DNA of 64,000 nucleotides from Tetradesmus obliquus (Eukaryota; Chlorophyta; Chlorophyceae; Sphaeropleales; Scenedesmaceae), in assembly GCA_030272155.1 (NCBI GenBank), contig CP126198.1:1054001-1118000 (forward strand), written 5' to 3'. Each line of letters begins with the position of its first letter. The stretch's first letter is position 1. A program made the translations under genes and the position numbers. The notes below the pieces were generated by a model. It made no database searches and was not told the DNA's origin. It saw only the letters and a list, made by a program, of their open reading frames with translations. Positions 22,904 through 32,937 of the stretch are shown in pieces.

Positions 22904-25900
22904 TCAGTTGAATTCACATATGAACGGCTTGGGGCTGTCACAGCGGTGGTCATTCCAGGTAGCCGCATCGCGTTGCCAGATGTCGTACAAAGAAATGGCA
23001 TGCACGCACGAGGAGGCATCACCCTCCGGCCCGACACTGCCATCAGGCTGATCAACCAATGCAGGTCGGTCACTTGATTCTTGCCGGGCACGGCCCCAAT
23101 TGCTGTAACTGTCCGCTGATGCGCCGCTGTACCAGATGTATTGGCTCTTGTCTGTGGGAGCCGTCCCAGCTAAACCTGGCATGTGCAGGCCAATCCACAC
23201 CCCATTTGGTATGCCTGTGCCTATACCCAAACATATCTCCACATTTTCAGGACTAATGCATCTAGATTGATGTTCCAAAAACTCCTTGATCAGGAACTGT
23301 GTCTTACTCGCGCTGTCGACAGTGACGAGGTTGCCGCCAGACTGCCTGCAGTAGCCCTGCGCTGCTGGCTGCGTCACTTCCATACTGAAGAAAGCCCACA
23401 GCTTGCCATCAGGCGCTGTGGCGCTCTTTGATATCCGGACTGCAAGCACAAGCAGGAAGCAGCAGCAGTATCCTGCGTGGTATGTGACGACGCTTGTTAT
23501 TGTGTGGCCATTGTGTGGCGGGCATGTGGCAATGGAGCGCCGACTGGCTTTGTAAGCTTGAGCAGCAGCAGCACCAGCAGCAGCAGCAGCAGCAGCGTTC
23601 TCGAGTTGCATGCAGGTCAGGTGCTGCAGCCTGCATGCACACACTCTGATTTGTACCGCGCACGCAGCCCGTGTCAATGCTGGCTGTGTGTACCACATGG
23701 CATGCCGATAAAACAGTGTAATGTATCCCTTGTGCACCGCTTGCTTTCAAGATGTGCAGCAAAACATTCCAGGACAAGTTGGAAACAGCCAGCCCACCTG
23801 TGATCTGTGCTTGATTGGTCCTGCTTGTGACAGTCGGCGCAAACTCACACACAAATGGATTTTGAGTTTCCCAGTCGCAGGCGTGATCGTCCCAGCTGCC
23901 AGCAACTTTGAAGCCAGGTATTTTGCAGAACTCTGCGTCAGCAAGGATGGCGCACTCGCCCTGCTTGCCAAAGTCGTCAACCCATGGCATACCGCCACAA
24001 ACCCCCCAATTCTGGTAGCTCATCTTCACCCCGCTCCGCCATGACCAATTGCTTCTGTCCGTAGCCGGCTGTTGACGTGTAAGGCCGATCCAAATGCCCC
24101 ACCTTGCAAGCCTGCTTTCTCTGCCTGCACAGTACCAGCCCCAGGCCCAGCATACACAGCGCGCCTGCGCTGCGGGGAGTCAAACCACTTTTTGAAGCCT
24201 GGCGGCAGCACCATCCTTGTGATGACAGAGGCCCCATAGTCTCGAATATGCTGCTGTATCTGCAGACACACATGGAGCATTAGGTTTCGTTAAGGACATA
24301 AAGCACGCGCGTTGCTCGAGTAATACCTGAGGCTGCTGCAGCCGGCCTGTGCAGGTGCTGGGTGACCTAGTAAGCACGAGGCATGTGACTGTCGTCAGGG
24401 TGGTCAGATCTAGCTCAGCCGCCAAAACACTGCAGTGTGCATGTTTGACCAGGTGTAACCGGTGTTACATTGACCGGTCAACTGCAGCGGCCCACCTGCC
24501 ACATGTTCTCCAGCGGGATCTCCTTGTTGTAGGAGTAGCTGCCGAGTGGCAGTTGGACTTTGCACTGCTGCACCTGGCAGTCACGTGCCGCTGCAAGCAG
24601 CAGAGCAGTGCCACATTACTTGGTTGAAAGTTGGCAGTGAAAGCTTGCAGGAATGCGCAGTGCAGAGGTAATACCATGCGCAAGTGGTACTGTGCTGCTG
24701 GCGTTTGTTGTGGCTGCTACAGGGCGTACTGTGCATTCTGTGCGCACTGTGCTTGTTGCCTAGAGCAGCAACAGAATCATGCAAGAGCTCGAGAAAACCG
24801 ATAAGCAGCATGATACTGACACATTTCCAAACACTTCCCTGTATGCTGTTATGCTGGCGTTGCGCAGCATGCTGCAGTCTCACCAGCAAAGGTCTTCAAA
24901 CGCTCCCGCGACAGCTTGCCGGTGCAATTGTCTGCTGCAAACCCCTGCACGCATGCTGAACGCTGCTGCAAGCTGCCGGTGAGCAGCATTACTGCTTTCT
25001 CCAAGAACCAGCCATCTCTGCAGCTGCCAGTCCCTTGACCATGGCAGACCAGTAGCTGAGGGTAGCAGCAGCAGCAGCAACCGCAGCACAGCTGTAAGCC
25101 TTATGTGTCTATGACTGGATGCTCTGTCTGAAGCAAAAGCAACCAATGTTATGGCGACGACACACCGCAAAGAGCCAGCAACGTGCCTACACACCAGCCA
25201 TAAGCCAGCAGAGCGAACAGCAGCAGGCAGAGCATGATGCATCACTATGTGCCTCTTTGCATTCTGCGTGCTTGCTGCTTGCGCGGTAGCAAAGATGTGT
25301 CTACACTTGAGACAACACACAAATGTCTGCCTGTATTTCAGGTGCTGTGTTGCACACAGTGCCCACCTGTAACACGCTGATCAGCGGCACCTTGTTACTG
25401 TTGACGCGCAGTGCTGCTGCAGCAGCCGACTGCGCCGCAGCAGCCAGCGCCCACCCCACACAGGAGTTGCAATCGCCTTGATCACTTGACGTAGGGGCCA
25501 GCACCCAACCCCCGGTGTGGGACGCGTTTCTGGTGTCATACACAGCTGGGGAGGTAGCAATGCGCAGTGTAGTGGCTGCTTGGGTGGATTCTGCGTCTCT
25601 GCCGCATAGAACGCCGCTGCTGGTGCAGTCAAGCTTTCCTTTCTTGCTTTGAGACCTCCAATTGCTGGCAAGTTTCTGAGATGGTGGTAGTTGTGATTGG
25701 TATTTTGGTCTCAGCTTTGGGTCCTGCTGGAACACTGATGACGATCCAGAGCGACCCTCAATGCGGAGTCCTTGCCCTGCAGATTGCGCACAGTGCTGGT
25801 TGTCAGGCAGTACACTGGTGTCAGGCGCCACGGGACGGCTACCCATGAAGAAACTGGCAACGGAGCTGTGAACTTGCTGCACTGAGCAGAACTGGACCTG

Positions 25901-26371
25901 ATTGCTCAATTGGCGGCTGAGAGCTGCCAGCCAGGTGTTGGCACAAGTGCTGGCTTAAGCTGTTTGAAGATCTCCACTTCAAGATAGAACACTTGAACGA
26001 TGAGAAATACCGATCAGGAACACTCCGGCTGCCGAGCCAGGCGGTTGGGATCGCTGTGTGCAAGTATGCGCATGGATAGGATCGTCGTATCAGAAGCTCT
26101 GCTGCAGCAGCTGTACACATGTGCGCTGCAAACACATGACCTCCTACAAGGCAACCACGCTGATCTGCATGCAGCAGTGGCTGGGTACAGCTGCCACTGT
26201 GTAGCTGACAAAGCAAACAATCATGGTCAATGTTCATCAATTTTGTGTCAAGTTGGCAGCGCTGTATAGTGTGAAGGTACCAGATCACTCACCTGACACC
26301 CTGTGACTCTCAGTCCATGCCAGCAGCAGCAGCACCAGCAGCAGCACCGGTGCCCGACCGGCAGCTGACAT
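22904..26371 (-). pseudogene. Peptidase C1-LysM-CTLD-CTLD family, copy B, broken by an internal deletion
   Basis: Exons equivalent to 1-4 of copy A are present and open: 26293-26371 (signal MSAAGRAPVLLLVLLLLAW), 25367-25776 (DQGDCNSCVGWAL, nucleophile kept), 24884-25055 and 24496-24590. Exon 5 begins at 24259, but at about 24110-24113 it passes directly, after EKAG, into the middle of CTLD1 (IWIGL). The His and Asn/Ser exons, the LysM and the start of CTLD1 are missing. The join is out of frame: the peptidase frame stops about 27 codons later, while the CTLD1 remnant (to 23798) and CTLD2 (23439-22904, ending FICEF) stay open in their own frame. Probably a recent deletion pseudogene; transcripts could still give a truncated protease without His, or a lectin-only product. 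Confidence 0.8.
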
Positions 26372-26782
26372 GGACGATACCTCCTGCTCCTAATAGATCC
26401 CACGATTGGCTGGCACTCGCACGGCGTGCCTGCTACTGCAAGCTGACCAAAAGGCACTGCTTGTCCTCTGCTGCGAAGGTGTCAATGGCAGGCCAGGCGC
26501 AGCACCGAGGCAACCATGGGTTGTACCTTGAAACCGTTCCTCAAAGTTCAGAGACCTGGAAAGAGCGTGTTCAACAGGCGCGATCTGCAGGGGCCTATGT
26601 ACGGCAGCTCAAGAACGGACCATACCATGAGGCGTAACAGTCACCGGGGTGCGAGAAGGTCCGAAGTCGTGGTTGCACAGCATTGAACGCGAGCATGTTG
26701 AATACATGAAAACCGAGTCAATTTCACATCAGGGTTTTGAGAGGACAGAAGCGTGCCACAGCACAGTGGTAACTGGCACCAG
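26372..26782. other. 5' flank of protease copy B up to the DIRS element
   Basis: It shares blocks with the 5' flank of copy A, including CTGACCAAAAGG and GGACCATACCATG, out to about 26.66 kb. This shows that the promoter region was duplicated with the gene. Nothing else was recognised. Confidence 0.55.
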
Positions 26783-26978
26783 TGGTAAGCACGTTTTGTG
26801 CTGCAGGGATCATGAGGACTGACAGGTGTTAGTTTCACTAGGCTGTTGTCATCAGGGTTCAAGTGCATGGTAGTGTGATATCGCTCTATTAAAGCAGATG
26901 CAGCTTGGCTTGAATGCCAGCTGTTTGATTGTACGGGATCCCGTATCTTTCCGGAGCAACGTTTGTGCATGCGCGTTT
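26783..26978 (+). repeat. DIRS element split direct repeat A1
   Basis: It starts TGGTAAGCACGTTTTG and ends GCATGCGCGTTT. It is identical to A2 apart from an extra 17 bp near 26940 that creates the palindrome TACGGGATCCCGTA. Confidence 0.92.
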
Positions 26979-28626
26979 GCCCGTGTGTCGTTTGGGTGCC
27001 GGTGATTCATCGTCCTACGTGTGGATGCTGTCCGGGACGAGCGACTTCGATATAGAAAGACACTATAGTCACGTATATTCGGTGGTGCCGACTCCTGTGA
27101 CCACGATAGCTTCACCTCCGGCCATGGCAAATGGAATTGCAGTGCTGAAGCTGTTTGCTGAGCACGGTGTGATGGTGCCGGACGATAAGCTATCGTTAAT
27201 GGCTGCAGCTTTGGACGAGCTGACCGCGCCTGGCGGTGCGTCAGGAGCAGCAGCACCGACGCTGGAAACCATGCAGTACAGCTGCAGCCCTGAGGGTCAG
27301 GCTGAGTTGGAAATCTTACGCAAGGAAATGTCTGATCAAGGTATTGGTTGGGCAGCAGCAGGCCATGTTTGGGCGGCAGCAGGCAGTCATGGAGCGGCTG
27401 CTGTCCACGCAGTCCTTTTCCCGCCTGCCTCCTCTTCAGCAGCAGCAGCGGCCGCGCCTGGCGCTGGGGCAGCTGCTGGGCTGGACTTCCTGCCAACGGA
27501 CACCACCAACGGCAACATCGCCAAGTCCATGCCGGAGATTGACGAGCAGGCCAAGGGACTGCTGGCAACGGGGCTTCCTGCAAGCGGCATCTCTGCTGGT
27601 GGGTTGTGTGATCTGCTGCAGGAGCATGAGCTGGGGGCTGGTGTGGTTTGCGGTGATGGTGGAGTGTCTGGTGTGGGTGTGCAGCACCTGGCTGCTGGTG
27701 TGCGTGGCGTGGCTGGCAGCGGTGCTGCTGCGGCCTTCAGCTGCAGCAGCGCCTGCAGGGATGGGGTTAGAAATCAGAAGGCGTTCTATGGGGTGGAGCA
27801 TTTTGCTGGTAGCGCGCTTGAGAGGGCTGGTCATGTTGAGAGCGTGCTGCGCGTGGAGCAGGGCAGCGGTAGGCTCATTGCGGAGCAGTTGCTGGGGTCT
27901 CTGCCAGCACGCACGAGTGTGTGCTCCGATGCGGAGCTGCTGCGCAAGCTGCCTAACTTTGTGTGTTGGGAGGATGCGGAGCAGCGTTGGGTCACTAGTT
28001 TCAAGGCGGCAGGTTACCTGCAGGGCAGCGAGCTGGTGGCATACGAGACTGTGTTCCGGCCCCGTATGCGGCAGGCAGCTGCGGAGTACATGACGGGGTC
28101 CAGCAGCATGTGGCTGCTGTTCCTCTTGTATGACAGAGATGTGCGGCTGAAGGTGTTCAATGAAAACAGCAAGCTGATATTTGGGAGTACGCAAAGCGTC
28201 TTTAGCTGGGGCACACTGGATGGGGTGATTGACTATAGGCTGCTGGTCAGGCACCAGTATGCGCTTGAGGCAGCCAAGGCTGCAGTCAGCAGCAAGCAGC
28301 CCAGCCCTGCCGCGCCGCCGCGGCAGGCACCGCAGCTGCAGATGTCAGGGATCAAGGACATGCTGCAGCAGCTGCTGGGTCAGCCACAGCAGCCACAGCG
28401 CTTCCGGCGCGGTGCCAGCAGTGGAGGCACGGCAGGATTGATGCAGGAGATTGAGCAGCTGCTGCCGGCTGGTGTGGGCCGCAATGATGTGTGCCTGAAC
28501 TTCTGGCTGCATGGGTCCTGCAACAGGCCCGAGTGCAAGTTTGCGAGCAAGGGCCACTGCTGCATGCTGTGTGGGGCGGCCAACCATGGCGGCAGCCAGT
28601 GCCGCAGGAGGGGTGGTGCGTTCTAG
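26929..28626 (+). CDS. Gag-like protein of the DIRS element (ORF1)
   Basis: 565 aa from the first Met. That Met lies inside repeat A1, so the Met at 27124 (MANGIAVLKLFAEHG) is an alternative start. The middle holds predicted helices around FKAAGYLQGSELVAYETVFR. The C-terminus carries a zinc-binding pattern, C-x8-C-x4-C-x6-H followed by CxxC...C (CLNFWLHGSCNRPEC, then CCMLCGAANHGGSQC), as in other DIRS ORF1 proteins, and is presumed to bind element RNA. At about 27340-27480 another frame is also open and Gln-rich, so a pair of compensating indels is possible. Confidence 0.8.
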   Translation: MYGIPYLSGATFVHARLPVCRLGAGDSSSYVWMLSGTSDFDIERHYSHVYSVVPTPVTTIASPPAMANGIAVLKLFAEHGVMVPDDKLSLMAAALDELTAPGGASGAAAPTLETMQYSCSPEGQAELEILRKEMSDQGIGWAAAGHVWAAAGSHGAAAVHAVLFPPASSSAAAAAAPGAGAAAGLDFLPTDTTNGNIAKSMPEIDEQAKGLLATGLPASGISAGGLCDLLQEHELGAGVVCGDGGVSGVGVQHLAAGVRGVAGSGAAAAFSCSSACRDGVRNQKAFYGVEHFAGSALERAGHVESVLRVEQGSGRLIAEQLLGSLPARTSVCSDAELLRKLPNFVCWEDAEQRWVTSFKAAGYLQGSELVAYETVFRPRMRQAAAEYMTGSSSMWLLFLLYDRDVRLKVFNENSKLIFGSTQSVFSWGTLDGVIDYRLLVRHQYALEAAKAAVSSKQPSPAAPPRQAPQLQMSGIKDMLQQLLGQPQQPQRFRRGASSGGTAGLMQEIEQLLPAGVGRNDVCLNFWLHGSCNRPECKFASKGHCCMLCGAANHGGSQCRRRGGAF

Positions 28627-28641
28627 GGGTGCGGCCCATCG

Positions 28642-31338
28642 GTGGAGGAGTTTCAGGGTTCTTGGGGTGGAGGTATGTTGGCCGGCAATGCGTCGGCAGC
28701 ACTGGTGTGCTGCGCGCTGCTGGCGGTGGTAGCAGCTGCGAAAGCTGCTACTGCTGATGTCACACCTGCTGTGTCAGGTTATGCGAAGGACTTCGGCATG
28801 CCTGAACCTGCGTCCAGGGCAGCCGAAGCGAGCTGCAGTCAGGTTGTGACTGCTGGTAGTTTGGATGCTGCGAGCAGTGCTCCCGGGAGTTCGTGTGCGG
28901 ACTTTTGCCGGTGTGGGAATGTACCCACCAGCTGTACTGCGTGTGTCACGCCTGCTGTGTCAGGTGCTGTGAGTGAGATTTGTGTCATGCATGCTGTGTC
29001 AAGTGTTGTGGGTGAGATTTGTGCCACGCCTGCTGTGTCAGGTACTGTGGGTGAGATTTGTGCCACGCCTGCTGTGTCAGGTGGTGTTGGTGAGACTTGT
29101 GTCAAGCCTGCTGTGTCAGGTGCTGTTGGTGAGATTTGTGTCACGCCTGCTGTGTCAGGTGCTGTGGGTGAAATGTGTGTCACGCCTGCTGTGTCAGGTG
29201 GTGTTGGTGAGACTTGTGTCAAGCCTGCTGTGTCAGGTGCTGTTGGTGAGATTTGTGTCACGCCTGCTGTGTCAGGTGCTGTGGGTGAAATGTGTGTCAC
29301 GCCTGCTGTGTCAGGTGCTGTGGTTGAGATGTGTGCACCATCTGCTGGGTCAGGTGTGACACCTGCTGGGACAGGTGTAGTGCGTGGAGTTGCTAGTGTG
29401 GCTGGTAGTGAGGGTAGCATGCATGCTAGTACCTGCAAGGATGATGGAGTAGCCACCACCTTTGTGCAGGCGTTGTGGGGCGTGCAGCCCGTGCACAAAA
29501 TCTGGGACATCAATTGGGCAGGCTGGGGCTTGCCAGATTGCGATGCATCTGTGAAGCGTGTCACAGACCCTGCCTGTGTGACCAGTGCGGTCAACATGTC
29601 TGGTTGGTGGCGCAGGTTGCTGCCACATCAGCAACAACTTGTGGACCAAATGCGAAGCCGGTGGCCATTGTCAGTCCACGTGTGGCAGCCTATATTGGGT
29701 GGGGACCATGATTGGCCCTTCTTGTCTGCGGTTTTGACCGAAGGTGTCTCAATTGTTCACCCGCAGAATGTGCCGAAGCCGTGTGTGGCTCAAAATTATG
29801 CGTCTTTCAATGAATGTGCAGACGCATGTGGTGCAGTGTTTGCTTCGGAGCATCAACGTGGCTTGATCACAACTGCCCCAGAGTGGTTTACGTCACAATG
29901 GGTGCATCCCTTGGGAGCGGTGCCCAAGAAGAATGGAGGTGTACGCATAATACACGATTGTTCATATCCTCGTGGTGCGTCTCTCAATGATGCACAGTCG
30001 TACCTGTATCTGCCATGGGCGTCGATGGACAGCATTCTGCAGGCTGTGAGCCCGTCGTGTTGGATGGCGGGCATTGACATTCAGGAGTACTATCGCAACT
30101 TCCCTGTGAACCCGGCATGTTGGCCGCTGCAGTGTTACAGGGATGCTGATGGGCAGCTAATTGTGGACAGCCGCCTGCAGTTTGGGCACAGGATGGCCCC
30201 TGAGGTGGCTGGCCGTTTCTCGGCGGCGCTGCAGCGTGGCCTGATGACGGAGTTTGATGCTTCTGTGACAGCGGTTATGGATGATTTCACAATCGTCAGT
30301 CCAGTACAGGAAGTGTGTGATGAGGCGTGGCGTGGCTCGTGCCTTAGATTGGAAGGTCTCGGCTTCAAACTCAGCCAAGGACCAGGCAAAACTGAGCCGC
30401 CTGCTCATGTCAAAGTGTCTCTGGGTCTAGAGATTGATTCTGTCTCTATGACTGTGGGCTTGTGCCCAGTGAAGTTGGCAAAATTGCGTGACGTCTGCCA
30501 ACAGTGTCTAGCTTCTCTGTTTGTGACGCGCAAGCAGCTTGAAAAGCTGCTGGGTTTTTTGATGTGGGTGAGTCGAGTGGTATATGCAGGCAGAACGTTT
30601 TGCCATAACCTGCAGGTGACAATGCACCGGCTGCGCAAGCCGTCACACCGCGTACGCGTGTCAGCATGGCTGCGCTCTGAGCTACTGTGGTGGTTGAATG
30701 TGGCGCCGTCACTGAATGGCAAACATCAAATCTTGCCGGCTATGCCTGTGAAGTGGGCGCAGTTTCAGACGGATGCATCTTTGACAGGTGCAGGCGGTGA
30801 GCCATGTGTGGGCATTTGGCTGCAGGGTGCGTACAACTCATTGTCGTACAAGCAGCTCTGCAGTTGCTTTGCTGTTGTACCAGAGAAGACTGCGCATATC
30901 TCTGTGTGGGAAATGTATGCAGTGGTGGTGTGTGTGCGTTTGTATGGAGGTTACATGGCAGGCCGCTACTGGCGCGTGCGTACGGATAACAGCCAGGTGG
31001 TGGCATGGTTCATGAAAGGTGATGCGCCGCCTCACCTAGTGTCTTTGTGGCTGAAGGAAGTGGCCACACTGTCTGTACAGCTCAGGTTTCGTATCGGGGC
31101 AAAGCATATCCCTGGTGCTGCCAACTGTATGGCAGACGCGTTGAGTCGATGTGCTTGGAATGTGGTGCATACGCTGCTGCAGCGCTGGGCTGTTTCACAG
31201 TCAGAAGAGTGGCTGCTGGTGCCTGACGCTGCTGCGCCTCCTTTGACATACAGGGGCAGAGTGCTTCCTGCCAGGCGTGGCGGCGACACAGCCGAGGCTG
31301 GCGCTGCATCAGGAGGCGCTGGGCTATTTGAAGCATGA
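28642..31338 (+). CDS. Reverse transcriptase/RNase H of the DIRS element (ORF2)
   Basis: 898 aa, starting 16 bp after the ORF1 stop. The N-terminal third contains ten 13-aa repeats (type CVTPAVSGAVGEI; 28942-29331). The RT domain shows VPKKNGGVRIIHDCSYP, GIDIQEYYRNFPV, QFGHRMAPEV and the catalytic VMDD at about 545-548 in place of YxDD. RNase H follows, with TDAS (about 710), WEMYAV, RTDNSQVV (about 780) and HIPGAANCMADALSR. No methyltransferase domain was seen. The frame is intact and overlaps ORF3 by 62 bp, so ORF3 is probably translated by reinitiation, frameshifting or a separate mRNA. Confidence 0.93.
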   Translation: MEEFQGSWGGGMLAGNASAALVCCALLAVVAAAKAATADVTPAVSGYAKDFGMPEPASRAAEASCSQVVTAGSLDAASSAPGSSCADFCRCGNVPTSCTACVTPAVSGAVSEICVMHAVSSVVGEICATPAVSGTVGEICATPAVSGGVGETCVKPAVSGAVGEICVTPAVSGAVGEMCVTPAVSGGVGETCVKPAVSGAVGEICVTPAVSGAVGEMCVTPAVSGAVVEMCAPSAGSGVTPAGTGVVRGVASVAGSEGSMHASTCKDDGVATTFVQALWGVQPVHKIWDINWAGWGLPDCDASVKRVTDPACVTSAVNMSGWWRRLLPHQQQLVDQMRSRWPLSVHVWQPILGGDHDWPFLSAVLTEGVSIVHPQNVPKPCVAQNYASFNECADACGAVFASEHQRGLITTAPEWFTSQWVHPLGAVPKKNGGVRIIHDCSYPRGASLNDAQSYLYLPWASMDSILQAVSPSCWMAGIDIQEYYRNFPVNPACWPLQCYRDADGQLIVDSRLQFGHRMAPEVAGRFSAALQRGLMTEFDASVTAVMDDFTIVSPVQEVCDEAWRGSCLRLEGLGFKLSQGPGKTEPPAHVKVSLGLEIDSVSMTVGLCPVKLAKLRDVCQQCLASLFVTRKQLEKLLGFLMWVSRVVYAGRTFCHNLQVTMHRLRKPSHRVRVSAWLRSELLWWLNVAPSLNGKHQILPAMPVKWAQFQTDASLTGAGGEPCVGIWLQGAYNSLSYKQLCSCFAVVPEKTAHISVWEMYAVVVCVRLYGGYMAGRYWRVRTDNSQVVAWFMKGDAPPHLVSLWLKEVATLSVQLRFRIGAKHIPGAANCMADALSRCAWNVVHTLLQRWAVSQSEEWLLVPDAAAPPLTYRGRVLPARRGGDTAEAGAASGGAGLFEA
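28942..29331 (+). repeat. Ten 39-bp (13-aa) tandem repeats within ORF2
   Basis: The unit codes C-V/A-x-P-A-V-S-G-x-V-G-E-I/M/T. A three-unit block of 117 bp is itself repeated. All units are in frame and Cys is at the same place in every unit. Confidence 0.9.
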
Positions 31339-32293
31339 CTTGGCTGACTCCACGCTGGGACAGTATCAGCAGTCGCTGAAGTACGTGGTGCGCGTGCTGC
31401 TGCTGCTAGGTTTGCTGCCGATGCTGTGGGGCCCGCAGGAGCTGGTAGTGTGTTGGGTAGTGGCATTTTTTGCGCGGTCTGCATCATATAAGACCATTGT
31501 GAACTACTTGAAGGCTTGGAAGTACTTCCTGGGCGTGCATGGCTTGGATGTCAGTGTGTGGCAAGGTTGGCAGCTGCTGCCAAGGCTGTTGAGGGGAGTG
31601 AAGCGTGTGAAAGGCGCTGCGGCAAAGCCCAAGCTGCCCATCACCCCGGCCTTGTTACTCAAGTTTGTGCGGGCGCTGCCGCTGGGCGGCCCTGCGCTTG
31701 CTCTGTGGGCAGCAATACTGGTGGGATTCTTTGGATTTCTCCGCAAAGGGCACTTGTGTGTGGACGGTGTTGGGCTTGGCCCGGTGTCTATGGCAGTGCT
31801 GCGGCGCAAAAACTTTGTGTTTGACCATGCGGCTTACTGTGTGCATATCACAGTTACCATGTCAAAGACCAACCAGTTTCGGCAGCGGCAGCAGGTGATC
31901 ACCATTCAAGGGGTGAAGGGACACGTTTTGGACCCGTACGCCTGGCTGCAGAAGCTGTTCACGTTGCATCCTGCAGATGGGGATGCACCGGCGTTTGGTC
32001 ATGTGCAGGGTGGTGTGTATGTTCCCCTGACATACTCTCGCCTGCTGGTGGGTCTGAAGGATTTGATCAAGGCGTGTGGCCTGGACCCCTCTGCATATGG
32101 TGGGCACTCGCTGCGGCGAGGTGGCGCCACGTGGGCCTTTCAATGTGGGGTGCATCCGCTGTTTATTCGCATACAAGGTGACTGGCAGTCGGACACGTGG
32201 CTGCTGTATGTCGGCATGTCAGCAGCGCAGAAATGTGCCGTCACGCGCGTGATGCAGGAGAAGATCGCAAGCCTGCCTGGTGCAGCAATTTGA
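31277..32293 (+). CDS. Tyrosine recombinase of the DIRS element (ORF3)
   Basis: 338 aa, phage-integrase family. It would integrate the circular cDNA without a target-site duplication. Catalytic residues can be placed: Arg in FFGFLRKGHL, Lys in TMSKTNQF, HSLR (His277, Arg280), Trp303 in GDWQSD and nucleophile Tyr311 in WLLYVG. An N-terminal SAM-like DNA-binding helical region (STLGQYQQSLKYV) precedes the catalytic domain. The start at 31277 overlaps ORF2. No breaks were seen, so the enzyme may be active. Confidence 0.93.
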   Translation: MAATQPRLALHQEALGYLKHDLADSTLGQYQQSLKYVVRVLLLLGLLPMLWGPQELVVCWVVAFFARSASYKTIVNYLKAWKYFLGVHGLDVSVWQGWQLLPRLLRGVKRVKGAAAKPKLPITPALLLKFVRALPLGGPALALWAAILVGFFGFLRKGHLCVDGVGLGPVSMAVLRRKNFVFDHAAYCVHITVTMSKTNQFRQRQQVITIQGVKGHVLDPYAWLQKLFTLHPADGDAPAFGHVQGGVYVPLTYSRLLVGLKDLIKACGLDPSAYGGHSLRRGGATWAFQCGVHPLFIRIQGDWQSDTWLLYVGMSAAQKCAVTRVMQEKIASLPGAAI

Positions 32294-32310
32294 GTGAGGT
32301 GGGGAGTGGG

Positions 32311-32494
32311 TTGGGATGTGTGCTGTGTGCTGCTCAGCTGAGAATGCTGAGCTGTCACTGCTCTGGCGGCTGCTGTGTGCGCGGCACACGCGTAGCCTGC
32401 CCGCTTCTGGCCCAACCTCACTCATTGCTGGCATGTCTGTTGTTATGTTAAGTCAGGATGGGGGTATTGTAACACACCTAAGGCGATCATGATC
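32311..32494 (+). repeat. DIRS element split direct repeat B1
   Basis: 184 bp from TTGGGATGTGTGCTG to CGATCATGATC, directly abutting A2. It contains TGTAA at 32468-32472, the usual green-algal polyadenylation signal, about 175 bp after the ORF3 stop. Confidence 0.92.
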
Positions 32495-32673
32495 TGGTAA
32501 GCACGTTTTGTGCTGCAGGGATCATGAGGACTGACAGGTGTTAGTTTCACTAGGCTGTTGTCATCAGGGTTCAAGTGCATGGTAGTGTGATATCGCTCTA
32601 TTAAAGCAGATGCAGCTTGGCTTGAATGCCAGCTGTTTGATTGTACGGGAGCAACGTTTGTGCATGCGCGTTT
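32495..32673 (+). repeat. DIRS element split direct repeat A2
   Basis: 179 bp, the same as A1 without its 17-bp insertion. The B1-A2 junction (GATCATGATC/TGGTAAGC) should mirror the joined ends of the circular intermediate. Confidence 0.92.
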
Positions 32674-32753
32674 CCCTCCCACCCACCCTTGATACTCCAT
32701 TGATGGGCTGTCATTTGCCTCTGCTTGACTACATACCAGCATGTCAGTACTGT

Positions 32754-32937
32754 TTGGGATGTGTGCTGTGTGCTGCTCAGCTGAGAATGCTGAGCTGTCA
32801 CTGCTCTGGCGGCTGCTGTGTGCGCGGCACACGCGTAGCCTGCCCGCTTCTGGCCCAACCTCACTCATTGCTGGCATGTCTGTTGTTATGTTAAGTCAGG
32901 ATGGGGGTATTGTAACACACCTAAGGCGATCATGATC
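32754..32937 (+). repeat. DIRS element split direct repeat B2 (right end)
   Basis: 184 bp, apparently identical to B1. It ends at CATGATC before host sequence CTTGGCAG. An 80-bp unique spacer separates it from A2. Confidence 0.92.

Larger units (their letters stand above)
26783..32937 (+). mobile_element. PAT-like DIRS-order retrotransposon, structurally complete (6155 bp)
   Basis: The arrangement is A1 (26783-26978), then three long open frames, then B1 (32311-32494), A2 (32495-32673) and B2 (32754-32937). These split direct repeats are the signature of PAT-type DIRS elements, such as kangaroo in Volvox and TOC3 in Chlamydomonas. The frames encode Gag-like, RT/RNase H and tyrosine-recombinase proteins; there is no DDE integrase and there are no ordinary LTRs. 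B1 and B2 look identical, and A1 and A2 differ only by a 17-bp indel, so the insertion is recent. It sits between protease copy B and the beta-barrel gene. Confidence 0.93.

Noticed and set aside
28839-29597. A 252-codon minus-strand frame rich in DTAG/PTAPDTAGV repeats
   Set aside because: It is the mirror of the 13-aa repeat region of the retroelement RT frame; repeat periodicity of 39 bp opens several frames at once.
26783-32937. LTR (Gypsy/Copia) retrotransposon
   Set aside because: There is a tyrosine recombinase in place of a DDE integrase, no protease was recognised, and the repeats are split direct repeats, not long terminal repeats.
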